Origin: Nocardioides sp. Root122
GTDB lineage: Bacteria; Actinomycetota; Actinomycetes; Propionibacteriales; Nocardioidaceae
DNA: 64,000 nucleotides
Direction of reading: 5' to 3'
Assembly (NCBI RefSeq): GCF_001425025.1
Contig: NZ_LMDE01000011.1
Coordinates: 248,001 to 312,000 of the forward strand
Position numbers and translations under genes: made by a program. Under the pieces are notes generated by a model. It did no database searches. It saw only the letters and a program-made list of their open reading frames with translations, and was not told the origin of the DNA. Shown here piece after piece: positions 1-8,621 of this stretch. Numbering within the stretch: position 1 is the stretch's first letter; every line of letters begins with the position of its first letter.

Positions 1-1
1 C

Positions 2-514
2 CACGGCACGCAGCCGGTCTACATCTTCGCCATCAACGCCGGCGGCACGCCCGGGGACAACGCCCTGGTGTGGAGCGGCAGCGTCGCCATCGCCAACCCA
101 CCGCCACCGCCACCACCGCCGCCGACGCCGACACCGACGCCGACACCGACGCCGACCCCGACGCCGACCCCGACGCCGCCGCCACCACCACCGCCGACGA
201 CCCCGACGACACCGGTCCCCCCGCCGCCGGAGGCGGTGCCGACACCACCGGCCCCTCAGATCACCCTCCGGCTGGGCGCGGTGCGGAGGAAGTCGCGGAT
301 CCGGGTCGACATCGGTCCCGACCTCGACCCCTCGAACTACCGCTTCATCGTCAAGAAGCGCAGGGGCAAGAAGTGGCGCACCGTGCGCCGCACCCAGACG
401 CTCGGCTCGCAGGACGTGATGGTCATCGACCTGCCCCGGGGCACCTACCGGGTGGTGGTGCCACGCCAGCACGACCTCCTCGGCGCCGAGGCCACCGTGC
501 GGTTGAAGCGGTAG
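2..514 (+). CDS. C-terminal part of a secreted Pro/Thr-rich protein (5' end outside window)
   Basis: The reading frame is open from base 2, so the gene begins upstream of the window. About 30 residues of a globular domain end are visible, then a linker of roughly 45 residues made of Pro and alternating Thr-Pro (bases about 100-240). A basic C-terminal domain of about 85 residues follows, ending in VRLKR. Long Thr-Pro linkers normally join domains of exported or wall-associated actinobacterial proteins, so export is inferred. The in-frame ATG or GTG codons near 68 are not credible starts because coding continues 5' of them. I do not recognise either domain, and no function is assigned. Confidence 0.7.
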   Translation, partial: HGTQPVYIFAINAGGTPGDNALVWSGSVAIANPPPPPPPPPTPTPTPTPTPTPTPTPTPPPPPPPTTPTTPVPPPPEAVPTPPAPQITLRLGAVRRKSRIRVDIGPDLDPSNYRFIVKKRRGKKWRTVRRTQTLGSQDVMVIDLPRGTYRVVVPRQHDLLGAEATVRLKR

Positions 515-520
515 CCGGGA

Positions 521-1429
521 TCACGGCTCCAGGCACTCCGGCGTCGAGTCCCCGGGACCGTCCGGGTCGAGCGTCGAGCCGGACGCGTCGCGGAGCACCA
601 CGCGGTCCACGGTCGCGAACTGCTTCAGGGTGGGCAGCACCTCGCCCGCCACGGTCACGGTCGAGCCGCCGCTGCGGCACCGGCCGGTGAGCCGCAGGTC
701 CGCGACGCCACCCGAGACCGAGAGGTCGTCGTAGCCGGTGGCGCCCGAACGCAGCAACCGCAGGCCACGTGCGCGCTCCCCCGGCAGCGGACCGGCGAAG
801 AGCCGGTCCATGACGCCGGTCGCCGGAGCGCCCGGACGGACGAGCCGCCGGACCGGCACGAAGAACGGCTCGCGGTTGTCGACGAAGCGGTCGCGATGGA
901 AGAACCACACCCGGCGCTGGACGGTCGGGAAGCCGGCGCCGACCTCGACCACCACGCGCGGCGGTGCCTGCAGGGTCGTCACCCGCACGGGGGTCCGCTT
1001 GGCCAGCCCGATGCCGTACGTCGTGACCGCCTCGAAGTCACCCGCGCGCACCGCCGTCACCACGTTGGGCAGGGGGAACGCCACCCGGCGCGGTGCGGCG
1101 GTGGCTGCTCCCGCGTCCGTGTGCGCCTGGGCGCGCTCGAAGCGCACCAGCAGCAGTGCCTGCCCTGCGACGTGCACCCGTCGTCCCGACCCGTCGGCGA
1201 ACAGCCGGTCGACGTACTCCACCTGTCGGTCGGCCGGCAGCCCGCCGCGGAACTCGAAGACCACCCGGTCGACGTCACCGCGGTGCGCCGCCCGTACGGC
1301 CACGAGCACCGGGGTGACCGGCGCGGCGCGCTCGGCGACGCCGGACGCCGCCTGCCCGCCCTGCGTGGCCACGAGCGCAGGCGCCAGCGTGAGTGCGAGG
1401 AGCGGAAGCAGCAGCCGCGGGACCTTCAT
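521..1429 (-). CDS. Secreted protein with AMIN-like and GerMN-like domains
   Basis: The protein has 302 residues. The start is the ATG at 1429, which has a GGAGG ribosome site 6-7 bases upstream. Residues 1-28 form a signal peptide (KVPR, a Leu/Ala core, then a small-residue cleavage region). Residues about 38-165 resemble the AMIN-like domain found in actinobacterial exported proteins (VRAAHRGDVDRVVFEF near its beginning). Residues about 190-300 resemble a sporulation/germination GerMN domain (MDRLFAGPLPGE, then DLRLTGRC). Proteins with this pairing are usually exported and bind the envelope. It lies 80 bases beyond the last paa gene and may be separate from that operon. Confidence 0.65.
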   Translation of the reverse strand: MKVPRLLLPLLALTLAPALVATQGGQAASGVAERAAPVTPVLVAVRAAHRGDVDRVVFEFRGGLPADRQVEYVDRLFADGSGRRVHVAGQALLLVRFERAQAHTDAGAATAAPRRVAFPLPNVVTAVRAGDFEAVTTYGIGLAKRTPVRVTTLQAPPRVVVEVGAGFPTVQRRVWFFHRDRFVDNREPFFVPVRRLVRPGAPATGVMDRLFAGPLPGERARGLRLLRSGATGYDDLSVSGGVADLRLTGRCRSGGSTVTVAGEVLPTLKQFATVDRVVLRDASGSTLDPDGPGDSTPECLEP

Positions 1430-1509
1430 CACGTACCTCCCCAGGGACGGACCGATCATCCGACGGTAGGCAGAGCAGGCGTCCACGGGAAGGGACGAAG
1501 GTCCTCGGT

Positions 1510-1947
1510 TCAGCCGGCTCCGTCGCCGGACCCGACGGGGCGGCCCAGTGACCGGCTGCGGCCACGGAACACTGCGATGACCTCGCCGACCGCCGGGTCG
1601 TCCGCGCGCACCGTGACGTCGTAGACGCCCGAGCGGCCACGCAGCGAGACCTCGCGCGCCTCGGCGCGGAGGACCTGCCCCAGCCGGGCCGGCTCGAGGA
1701 AGTCGATCGAGAAGCCTGCGGCGACGGTGACCGGCCCGTGTGAGTTGCACGCCAGCGCGAAGGCCGAGTCGGCCAGGCTGGCGATCAGACCGCCGTGGCA
1801 GAGGTCGTGGCCGTTGACCATGTCGTCGCGGACGACCATCGAGACCACGGCCCGTCCCTCTCCGAGGTCCTCGACGCGCATCCCGAGGCCCGCGCTCGCC
1901 GCGTCGGCCGCCCACATCTCGCGGGCGCCCGCGAGCGGCTCAGGCAT
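1510..1947 (-). CDS. paaI: PaaI-type hydroxyphenylacetyl-CoA thioesterase
   Basis: This is a hotdog-fold thioesterase of 145 residues, a normal length for PaaI. PaaI hydrolyses stalled acyl-CoA intermediates of phenylacetate breakdown and so frees CoA. The family signature is visible at residues 46-62: NGHDLCHGGLIASLADS, with the conserved Asn, His-Gly-Gly and Asp. The start overlaps the end of paaE by 8 bases, so the two are translationally coupled in the paaABCDE-I operon. The context makes PaaI more likely than a generic thioesterase. Confidence 0.88.
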   Translation of the reverse strand: MPEPLAGAREMWAADAASAGLGMRVEDLGEGRAVVSMVVRDDMVNGHDLCHGGLIASLADSAFALACNSHGPVTVAAGFSIDFLEPARLGQVLRAEAREVSLRGRSGVYDVTVRADDPAVGEVIAVFRGRSRSLGRPVGSGDGAG

Positions 1948-2995
1948 CGAAGTCGACCGTGACCGCGTCGCTCACCGGGTAGGTCTGGCAGGTCAGCACG
2001 AACTGCTGCTCCACCTCGTCGGGCTCGAGGGCGTAGTTGCGCACCATCTCGACGTCGCCGTCGGTGACTTTCGCCCGGCAGGTGCCGCACACGCCGCCCT
2101 TGCAGGCGAACGGCAGGTCGCTGCGCACGGCCTGGGCGGAGTCGAGGATCGTGGCGTCGCGGGGCATCGGCGTGGTCGTCGTACGCCCGTCGAGCACGAC
2201 GGTGACCTCGCTCGTCACCCCCTCGACCACGCGGTCGGCGTGGCGCAGCGTGGGCGGCGGCTCGTCGACGAAGAACAGCTCGAAGTGCACCTTCTCCTTC
2301 GGCACGCCGAGCTCCTCGAGCACGGTGCGCGCGTCCTGGATCAGTCCGAGCGGACCGCACAGCCAGACGTGGTCGAGCGCGGCGAGCGGCACCTTGAGCG
2401 GCAGCAGGCGACGCAGGCGGTCGGCGTCGAGGCGCCCGGAGAACAGCTCCACGTCGCGGGGCTCGCGCGACAGCACGTGGACGAGGTCGAAGCGTGGTCC
2501 GTGGAGGTTCTTCAGGTCGCTGAGCTCCTCGGCGAACATCACCGACGTCGTCTCGCGGTTGCCGTAGAGCATCGTCACGGAGCTGTCGGGGTTGGCCAGG
2601 ACGGACGCGGCGATCGAGAGCATCGGCGTGATGCCGGAGCCGGCAGCGATGCACAGGTGCCGTCCCGGGCTGGCCGGATCGGCGCGGAAGCTGCCCGACG
2701 GCTCGGCCACCTCGACGCTCTCCCCGGGACCGGCCTGGTGGATCAGCCAGGACGAGAACAGGCCACCGGGGATCTCACGCACGCCGATGCGCGGCGCGGC
2801 GCCCGCGGGCGCACAGATGGAGTACGTCCGGCGGTGCTCGACGCCGTCGACGACCCGGCGCAGCGTCAGCGACTCCCCGGGCTCGAAGGCGAACAGCTCG
2901 CGCAGGTCGTCGGGGACGTCGAAGGTCACCGCTGCCGAGTCCTCGGTCAACGGCTCGACGTCGCGGATCGTCAGCTGGTGGAAGGTGGTGGCCAC
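1940..2995 (-). CDS. paaE: Phenylacetyl-CoA epoxidase reductase subunit
   Basis: PaaE passes electrons from NADPH through FAD and a [2Fe-2S] centre to the PaaA di-iron site. The 351-residue protein has an N-terminal ferredoxin-reductase part (FAD site RRTYSICAP, NAD site AAGSGITPMLS). A plant-type ferredoxin domain follows with cluster ligands C298, C303, C306 and C336 (CKGGVCGTC, then LTC). The start is a GTG at 2995, 4 bases after the paaD stop codon; the frame is open further upstream but overlaps paaD there. It is the fifth gene of the paa operon. Confidence 0.93.
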   Translation of the reverse strand: MATTFHQLTIRDVEPLTEDSAAVTFDVPDDLRELFAFEPGESLTLRRVVDGVEHRRTYSICAPAGAAPRIGVREIPGGLFSSWLIHQAGPGESVEVAEPSGSFRADPASPGRHLCIAAGSGITPMLSIAASVLANPDSSVTMLYGNRETTSVMFAEELSDLKNLHGPRFDLVHVLSREPRDVELFSGRLDADRLRRLLPLKVPLAALDHVWLCGPLGLIQDARTVLEELGVPKEKVHFELFFVDEPPPTLRHADRVVEGVTSEVTVVLDGRTTTTPMPRDATILDSAQAVRSDLPFACKGGVCGTCRAKVTDGDVEMVRNYALEPDEVEQQFVLTCQTYPVSDAVTVDFDA

Positions 2996-2999
2996 GGCC

Positions 3000-3506
3000 C
3001 TAGATCTCCTTGACGTGGTCGAAGGGCTCGAGGCACGCGGTGCAGCGGTACTGCGCCTTGCAGGCCGTCGAGCCGAACTCCGAGACCAGCTCGGTCGCCG
3101 GAGAGTCGCACTGCGGACAGCGGACCTGCCGGGCCGTCGGCAGCAGGGTGAGCGGGATCGGGCCGTCGTGCGACGGCGCCGGCCCCGGGGGCGAGATCCC
3201 GGCCGCGGCGAGCGCGGCCCGACCCGCGGGGGTGATCCAGTCGGTGGTCCACGCGGGGTCGAGGCTGACCCGGACCTCGACCCGGTCGAAGCCGGCACCG
3301 CTGAGCTCGCGCACCAGGTCGTCGCGCATCGCGGCCATGGCGGGGCAGCCGGAGTAGGTCGGGGTGATGTCGACGACGACGTGCGCGTCGCCCACCACCT
3401 CGACGTCACGCAGCACGCCGAGGTCGACCAGCGTGAGCATCGGCAGCTCCGGGTCGGTGACCCGCGCCGCGACGGCCCGGGCCCGCTCGGTCGTCGTACG
3501 ACTCAT
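3000..3506 (-). CDS. paaD: Phenylacetate degradation protein PaaD (MIP18/DUF59 family)
   Basis: PaaD is thought to help mature the iron centres of the phenylacetyl-CoA epoxidase. The 168-residue protein begins with a DUF59/MIP18 domain (VTDPELPMLTLVDLGVLR, then TPTYSGCPAM with the family cysteine). It ends in a zinc-ribbon-like part with CPQC and CTAC pairs. The ATG at 3506 gives the family's usual length and sits 5 bases after the paaC stop. The much longer open frame upstream is only the shadow of paaC. Confidence 0.92.
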   Translation of the reverse strand: MSRTTTERARAVAARVTDPELPMLTLVDLGVLRDVEVVGDAHVVVDITPTYSGCPAMAAMRDDLVRELSGAGFDRVEVRVSLDPAWTTDWITPAGRAALAAAGISPPGPAPSHDGPIPLTLLPTARQVRCPQCDSPATELVSEFGSTACKAQYRCTACLEPFDHVKEI

Positions 3507-3511
3507 CAGTC

Positions 3512-4450
3512 TCACCACTGACCCCTCGGGTGGGCGCGTGCGACGGACTGCATCTCGGCGAGCATCCGGCTCAGCGGCTCGCCGTGCATGCCGTCGCGAC
3601 CCGTGCGACCGAGGACACCCGCACGCCGCGGGGCCTCCGACCGCGGCACGTCGGCCGCGGCGAGCACCTGGTCGAGCGTGGCCTCGGCCGCCTCCCGCAC
3701 GGAGGCGGGGTCGACGCCCACGCCGGCCGCTGCGGCCGCGGCCTCCACTGCGTGCGTGTCGAACAGCTCGGGCCACAGCGGCCAGAGGGCGTCGAGGGCC
3801 GCCACCAGCCGGCGGCGCGACTCCTCGGTGCCCTGCGCGAGCGTGACGAACCAGCGAGCGGCGTAGTCGCGGTGGTAGGCCAGCTCCTTGACGCCCTTGG
3901 CGGCGACGGCCGCGAGCACGTGGTCGCGGCTGGAGCGCAGGCGCTCGAAGGTGGCGAGCCGCCAGATGGAGAACAGCAGCACCCGCACGGTCGCGTCGGC
4001 GAAGTCACCGTTGGCGAGCTCGGCGAACCGCACGTTGCGGAAGTCGTGGGCCTCGCGGAAGAACGCCAGCGCGTCCTCCGGCGGCGCCGGCGAGCCCTCG
4101 GGCAGGTCGGGCACCACCGACGCGTCTGCCTTGGCCGCACGCGCGAGCAGCAGCCGCGCCTGGCCGAGCAGGTCGAGCGCGATGTTGGACAGCGCGATGT
4201 CGTCCTCGAGGTCGGGGGCGTTGCTGGTCCACTCCGAGATCCGGTGCGACATCACCAGCGCGTCGTCGCCCAGCATCAGGGCGTACGCCGCCAGCGCGGG
4301 CGCGTCCACCCCCTCGGGAATGGTCGTGTCGACGCCGGCGAGGGGGTCCTCGAAGTCGGTGCCGAAGGCCCAGTGGGCGTCGTTGACGAGCAGGCCCGAG
4401 TAGGCGCTCTCGTGCTCGTCCTCGTCAGTCGTGTGCACGTGGTCAGTCAT
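3512..4450 (-). CDS. paaC: Phenylacetyl-CoA epoxidase structural subunit PaaC
   Basis: PaaC is the ferritin-like scaffold partner of catalytic PaaA and lacks a working metal site. The 312-residue protein is helical, with the family's DIALSNIALDLLGQARLLL stretch and a YHRDYAARWFVTLAQGT segment. Its ATG overlaps the paaB stop codon by one base (TGATG), which indicates translational coupling. About the first 20 residues are acidic and His-rich and vary within the family, so the start depends mainly on that overlap. Confidence 0.93.
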   Translation of the reverse strand: MTDHVHTTDEDEHESAYSGLLVNDAHWAFGTDFEDPLAGVDTTIPEGVDAPALAAYALMLGDDALVMSHRISEWTSNAPDLEDDIALSNIALDLLGQARLLLARAAKADASVVPDLPEGSPAPPEDALAFFREAHDFRNVRFAELANGDFADATVRVLLFSIWRLATFERLRSSRDHVLAAVAAKGVKELAYHRDYAARWFVTLAQGTEESRRRLVAALDALWPLWPELFDTHAVEAAAAAAGVGVDPASVREAAEATLDQVLAAADVPRSEAPRRAGVLGRTGRDGMHGEPLSRMLAEMQSVARAHPRGQW

Positions 4451-4812
4451 CACATATGAGGGACGTTGTCGGGGATGTCGTAGAAGGTCGGGTGGCGGTA
4501 GACCTTGTCGCCGCTCGGCGCGAACATCGGGTCCTTCTCGTCCGGGCTCGAGGCGGTGATGGCGTCGGCGCGGACCACCCAGATGCTGACGCCCTCGTTG
4601 CGGCGGGTGTAGACGTCGCGGGCGTGCAGCAGGGCCATCCGGTCGTCGGCCGCGTGCAGCGAGCCGACGTGCACGTGGTTGAGCCCGCGCTTGCCACGGA
4701 CGAAGACCTCCCACAGCGGCCACTCCGGCTCGGGCGGCGTGACGCCCTCCCCCGTCGGCACGCCCTGGAGCGGCACGGCGCCGTGGCCGCCCTCGGCGGA
4801 CAGGTTGCTCAT
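4450..4812 (-). CDS. paaB: Phenylacetyl-CoA epoxidase subunit PaaB
   Basis: PaaB is a small structural subunit that bridges the PaaA-PaaC units. The protein has 120 residues, against about 95 in E. coli, because of an N-terminal extension of about 30 residues rich in Gly and Pro. The core begins at [20 protein letters not shown], an easily recognised PaaB signature. The ATG at 4812 overlaps the paaA stop codon by 4 bases (ATGA). Confidence 0.93.
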   Translation of the reverse strand: MSNLSAEGGHGAVPLQGVPTGEGVTPPEPEWPLWEVFVRGKRGLNHVHVGSLHAADDRMALLHARDVYTRRNEGVSIWVVRADAITASSPDEKDPMFAPSGDKVYRHPTFYDIPDNVPHM

Positions 4813-5774
4813 GCGGTCGCCTTCCGCTGCTTCGCGGCGTAGGCCGTCGCGGCCTCGCGCACCCAGGCGCCGTCCTCGTGGGCGCGGCGGCGGTGGGCCA
4901 TGCGCTGGGCGTTGCAGGGGCCGTTGCCCTTCACGCCCTCCATGAACTCCTCCCAGTCGGGCTGGCCGAAGTCGTGGTGGCCGCGCTCCTCGTTCCACCT
5001 CAGCTCAGGATCGGGGAAGGTCACGCCGAGCGCCTCGGCCTGGGGGACGGACATGTCGACGAACTTCTGGCGGAGCTCGTCGTTGGTGTTGCGCTTGATC
5101 CCCCACGCCATCGACTGGGCCGTGTTGGGCGAGTCGGCGTCGGGTGGGCCGAACATCATCAGCGCCGGCCACCAGAACCGGTCGACCGACTCCTGCACCA
5201 TGGCACGCTGCTCGTCGGTGCCACGCATCATCGTGGCGAGCAGCTCGTAGCCCTGGCGCTGGTGGAACGACTCCTCCTTGCACACCCGGATCATCGCGCG
5301 GCCGTAGGGGCCGTAGGAGGTGCGGCACAGCGGCACCTGGTTGCAGATCGCGGCGCCGTCGACGAGCCAGCCGATCGTGCCGACGTCGGCGTAGGACAGC
5401 GTGGGGTAGTTGAAGATCGAGGAGTACTTCTGCCGGCCGGCGAGCAGCAGCTCGGTGAGCTCGAGCCGGGAGACCCCGAGGGTCTCGGCGGCGGAGTAGA
5501 GGTAGAGCCCGTGGCCCGCCTCGTCCTGCACCTTGGCGAGCAGGATCGCCTTGCGGCGCAGGCTCGGGGCGCGGGTGATCCAGTTGCCCTCCGGCTGCAT
5601 GCCGATGATCTCGCTGTGCGCGTGCTGGGCGATCTGCCGCACGAGGGTCTTGCGGTAGCCCTCCGGCATCCAGTCGCGCGGCTCGATCCGGTCGTTGCGC
5701 GCGATGGTCGCCTCGAAGTGACGCTCGAGCTCGGCGTCCGGGGCGGGGCCGCGCGCGGTCTCGGTGAGGGTCAT
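4809..5774 (-). CDS. paaA: Phenylacetyl-CoA 1,2-epoxidase catalytic subunit PaaA
   Basis: PaaA is the di-iron oxygenase subunit that epoxidises the ring of phenylacetyl-CoA. The protein has 321 residues, a normal length. The iron-binding Glu-X-X-His is seen in [17 protein letters not shown] (E85, H88), and a second ExxH set lies in [13 protein letters not shown]. The ATG at 5774 has a GGAGG ribosome site (CAGGAGGACGGATG). It is the first gene of the leftward paa operon and faces paaZ across a 155-base gap that carries a TetR-type palindrome. Confidence 0.95.
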   Translation of the reverse strand: MTLTETARGPAPDAELERHFEATIARNDRIEPRDWMPEGYRKTLVRQIAQHAHSEIIGMQPEGNWITRAPSLRRKAILLAKVQDEAGHGLYLYSAAETLGVSRLELTELLLAGRQKYSSIFNYPTLSYADVGTIGWLVDGAAICNQVPLCRTSYGPYGRAMIRVCKEESFHQRQGYELLATMMRGTDEQRAMVQESVDRFWWPALMMFGPPDADSPNTAQSMAWGIKRNTNDELRQKFVDMSVPQAEALGVTFPDPELRWNEERGHHDFGQPDWEEFMEGVKGNGPCNAQRMAHRRRAHEDGAWVREAATAYAAKQRKATA

Positions 5775-5821
5775 CCGTCCTCCTGAACCGGGCCGGCAGG
5801 TCGGCTCCGGCCACATTTACT

Positions 5822-5833
5822 GACCGATCGGTC
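5822..5833. promoter_or_regulatory. TetR-type operator in the paaA-paaZ divergent region
   Basis: GACCGATCGGTC is a perfect 12-base palindrome 47 bases upstream of paaA and 96 bases upstream of paaZ. It has the ACCGNNCGGT-like core typical of TetR regulators such as PaaR, which represses paa genes until phenylacetyl-CoA is made. No paaR gene is in the window, so the regulator's identity is inferred. Confidence 0.72.
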
Positions 5834-5929
5834 TGGTATTAGTGTGTCACCAGTCACTCTGGCACGCAAACAGCCGCGTGCCCACCGTTCCACGCCCGCT
5901 CGACGCCGCCCCAGACCCAGGGAGACACC

Positions 5930-7960
5930 GTGACCCGTCTGCTCGAGAGCTATGCCGCCGGCCGCTGGTACGCCGCCTCCGCCGAGGGCGACCCGCTCCT
6001 CGACGCGGCCACCGGCGAGGAGGTCGCCCGGATCTCGAGCGCCGGGCTCGACATCGGCGCGATGACCCACCACGCCCGTTCGGTGGGCGGCCCCGCCATC
6101 CGTGAGCTGACGTTCCACGAGCGCGCCCTCCTGCTCAAGGAGCTGGCCACCCACCTGACCGGGCTCAAGGACGAGCTCTACGAGGTGTCGCTGCGCACCG
6201 GCGCCACGAGGCGCGACTCGATGATCGACATCGACGGCGGCTTCGGCACGATGTTCAGCTTCTCCTCCAAGGGCCGCCGCGAGCTGCCCAACGACACGGT
6301 GGTGTGCGACGGCGACCTCGAGCAGCTCGGCCGCACCGGCGTCTTCCTCGGCCAGCACGTCTACACCTCGCGCCCCGGTGTCGCGGTCCAGATCAACGCC
6401 TTCAACTTCCCCGTCTGGGGCATGCTCGAGAAGCTCGCGCCGGCCTTCATCGCGGGCCTGCCCTCGATCGTCAAGCCCGCCAGCCAGACGGCGTACCTCA
6501 CCGAGCTCGTGGTCCGGCGCATCATCGAGTCGGGCATCCTGCCCGAGGGCTCGGTGCAGCTGCTGTCCGGATCGGCCGGCGACCTGCTCGACCACCTCGG
6601 CGTCCAGGACTCGGTGGCGTTCACCGGGTCCGCGCACACCGCGGGCATCCTGCGCCAGCACCCGTCGGTGCTGCACGGCGGCGTCACGCTCCAGGTGGAG
6701 GCCGACTCCCTCAACTGCTCGGTCCTCGGGCCCGACGTGACCTCCAGCGACCCGGAGTGGGACCTCTTCGTCAAGGGCGTCGTCACCGAGATGACCGCCA
6801 AGGCGGGCCAGAAGTGCACTGCCATCCGCCGCGTCATCGTGCCGGCGGCCGTCGCCGACGAGGTGACCGACGCCATCGCAGCGAAGCTGTCGACCATCAC
6901 CGTCGGCGACCCGGGAGACGAGTCCGTGCGGATGGGCCCACTGGCCTCCCTCGGCCAGCGCGAGGAGGTGCGCAAGGCTGTCGAGGTGCTGCGGTCCTCG
7001 GCCGACGTCGTCCTGGGTGACCCCACCGCCACCACCGGTTTCGCCGGTGACGGTGAGCGTGGTGCCTTCATGGCGCCGGTGCTGCTCAGGGCCCGTGCCG
7101 GCGCGGTGGAGCCGCACGACGTCGAGCCGTTCGGCCCCGTGTCGACGGTGATGTCGTACGACTCGCTCGACGAGGCCGTCACGCTGGCGGCGCGCGGCAA
7201 GGGCTCGCTCGTCGGCTCGGTCGTGACCCACGACCCCGGGGTCGCCCGCACCCTCGTGCTCGGCCTGGCGCCGTGGCACGGCCGGATCCTCGTGCTCGAC
7301 CGCGATGACGCCCCGGAGAACACCGGTCACGGCTCGCCGCTCCCGATGCTCGTCCACGGCGGCCCCGGCCGCGCCGGCGGCGGCGAGGAGCTCGGCGGTG
7401 TGCGGGGCGTGCTGCACCACATGCAGCGCTCGGCGATCCAGGCCTCCCCCGACATGCTCACCGCGATCACCGGCCGGTGGACCCGCGGCTCGCAGCGCAC
7501 CGTGACGCCGGAGCACCCGTTCCGTCACTCGCTCGCCACGCTGAAGGTGGGCGACACGATCGCCTCCGAGCCGCGGGTCATCTCCCGCGAGGACATCGAC
7601 CACTTCTCCGACTTCACCGGCGACACGTTCTATGCCCACACCGACCCGGAGGCGGCCGCGCAGAACCCGCTCTTCGGCGGGATCGTCGCCCACGGCTACC
7701 TCATCGTCTCGATGGCCGCCGGCCTCTTCGTCGACCCGGCGCCCGGTCCGGTGCTCGCCAACTTCGGCGTCGACAACCTCCGCTTCCTCACCCCGGTCAA
7801 GGCCGGCGACTCGATCCGCGTGACGCTGACGGTCAAGCAGATCACCCCGCGCTCGTCCGCCGACTACGGCGAGGTCCGCTGGGACGCGCTGGTCACCAAC
7901 GGCGACGACGAGCCGGTCGCGACGTACGACGTGCTGACGCTGGTCGCCAAGGAGGCCTGA
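5930..7960 (+). CDS. paaZ: Bifunctional oxepin-CoA hydrolase / 3-oxo-5,6-dehydrosuberyl-CoA semialdehyde dehydrogenase
   Basis: PaaZ opens the oxepin-CoA ring and oxidises the resulting aldehyde. The 676-residue protein has both expected parts. The aldehyde dehydrogenase spans about residues 1-520, with catalytic Cys in AGQKCTAIRRV and general-base Glu in LQVEADSLNC. The MaoC-type R-hydratase follows to the end (FSDFTGDTFYAHTD, then FGGIVAHGYL). The GTG start follows GGGAGACACC. It diverges from paaA and shares the intervening control region. Confidence 0.95.
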   Translation: MTRLLESYAAGRWYAASAEGDPLLDAATGEEVARISSAGLDIGAMTHHARSVGGPAIRELTFHERALLLKELATHLTGLKDELYEVSLRTGATRRDSMIDIDGGFGTMFSFSSKGRRELPNDTVVCDGDLEQLGRTGVFLGQHVYTSRPGVAVQINAFNFPVWGMLEKLAPAFIAGLPSIVKPASQTAYLTELVVRRIIESGILPEGSVQLLSGSAGDLLDHLGVQDSVAFTGSAHTAGILRQHPSVLHGGVTLQVEADSLNCSVLGPDVTSSDPEWDLFVKGVVTEMTAKAGQKCTAIRRVIVPAAVADEVTDAIAAKLSTITVGDPGDESVRMGPLASLGQREEVRKAVEVLRSSADVVLGDPTATTGFAGDGERGAFMAPVLLRARAGAVEPHDVEPFGPVSTVMSYDSLDEAVTLAARGKGSLVGSVVTHDPGVARTLVLGLAPWHGRILVLDRDDAPENTGHGSPLPMLVHGGPGRAGGGEELGGVRGVLHHMQRSAIQASPDMLTAITGRWTRGSQRTVTPEHPFRHSLATLKVGDTIASEPRVISREDIDHFSDFTGDTFYAHTDPEAAAQNPLFGGIVAHGYLIVSMAAGLFVDPAPGPVLANFGVDNLRFLTPVKAGDSIRVTLTVKQITPRSSADYGEVRWDALVTNGDDEPVATYDVLTLVAKEA

Positions 7961-7977
7961 GCACTACCGTCGTCGCC

Positions 7978-8277
7978 GTGAGCCCCGCAGCCCAGCGCGT
8001 CATCGGCATCGTGGTCCTGCTGGCGACCGGCATCTACAGCCTGCCGCTCTCCGCGGCGGTGCTCGACGGCGAGGGCACCGAGAACTGGATCGTCCCGGCG
8101 CAGCTGCTCGCGATGGCTGCAACGGGGGCGGCAGTCACGCTCGCCCTGCCGGCGATGGCTCGTGCTGGCGCGTCCGCTGCGAGGCGCGCGACCACCGGCG
8201 CGTGGTGGGGTCTCCTGGCTGCGTTCGGTGGCGTGCTCCTCTTCTTCGTCGCCATCAACGGGGTGAGCGGCGCCTGA
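7978..8277 (+). CDS. Small membrane protein of unknown function
   Basis: The protein has 99 residues and three hydrophobic segments (about residues 6-26, 40-58 and 75-93), so it is probably an integral membrane protein. I do not recognise the family. A TACCGT hexamer ends 7 bases before the GTG start, which fits a leaderless transcript. It lies just after paaZ with 17 bases between, but its own promoter hexamer suggests it need not belong to that operon. Confidence 0.6.
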   Translation: MSPAAQRVIGIVVLLATGIYSLPLSAAVLDGEGTENWIVPAQLLAMAATGAAVTLALPAMARAGASAARRATTGAWWGLLAAFGGVLLFFVAINGVSGA

Positions 8278-8305
8278 GGTCGACGATTGCGGCTACGTTG
8301 CCGTC

Positions 8306-8524
8306 ATGGCGAACAAGAAGAGCTGGTCGGACATGACTCCGACGCAGAAGAAGGTCGTGGTCGTGGCCGGCGTCGTGGAGGTCGCCCTGACGACCTGGTG
8401 CCTGCGTGACCTGAGGCAGCGGCCCGCCGCGCTGGTCCGTGGACCGAAGGCCCTATGGGCGCCGGCGATGTCCGTCCAGCCGGTCGGGCCGATCGCCTAC
8501 CTCGTCTGGGGTCGCAGGCGCTGA
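8306..8524 (+). CDS. PLDc_N-type short membrane protein
   Basis: The protein has 72 residues, with one hydrophobic helix (VVVVAGVVEVALTTWCL), a DLRQRPAALVRGPKALWA segment and a second hydrophobic stretch ending in YLVWGRRR. That arrangement is typical of the phospholipase D-nuclease N-terminal (PLDc_N) family of short membrane proteins. The cellular role is unknown. TACGTT ends 6 bases before the ATG, so the message is probably leaderless. Confidence 0.68.
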   Translation: MANKKSWSDMTPTQKKVVVVAGVVEVALTTWCLRDLRQRPAALVRGPKALWAPAMSVQPVGPIAYLVWGRRR

Positions 8525-8621
8525 GGCCGGGACCGGGGACCCATGGCCCCCTGAGCCGGGACCACCGCCCCTGACGCCTGCTCCCTCCGCGAGCCACGAT
8601 AGGGTGGAGGAGGCGAGCGAC

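Noticed and set aside
100..240. Hexamer-like repeats resembling a short tandem array
   Set aside because: It is the coding sequence of a Thr-Pro/Pro linker, in frame with the gene; no spacers as in CRISPR.
1940..3409. A 489-residue product for the paaE frame
   Set aside because: The first 138 codons overlap paaD; the GTG at 2995 gives the normal PaaE length and gene spacing.
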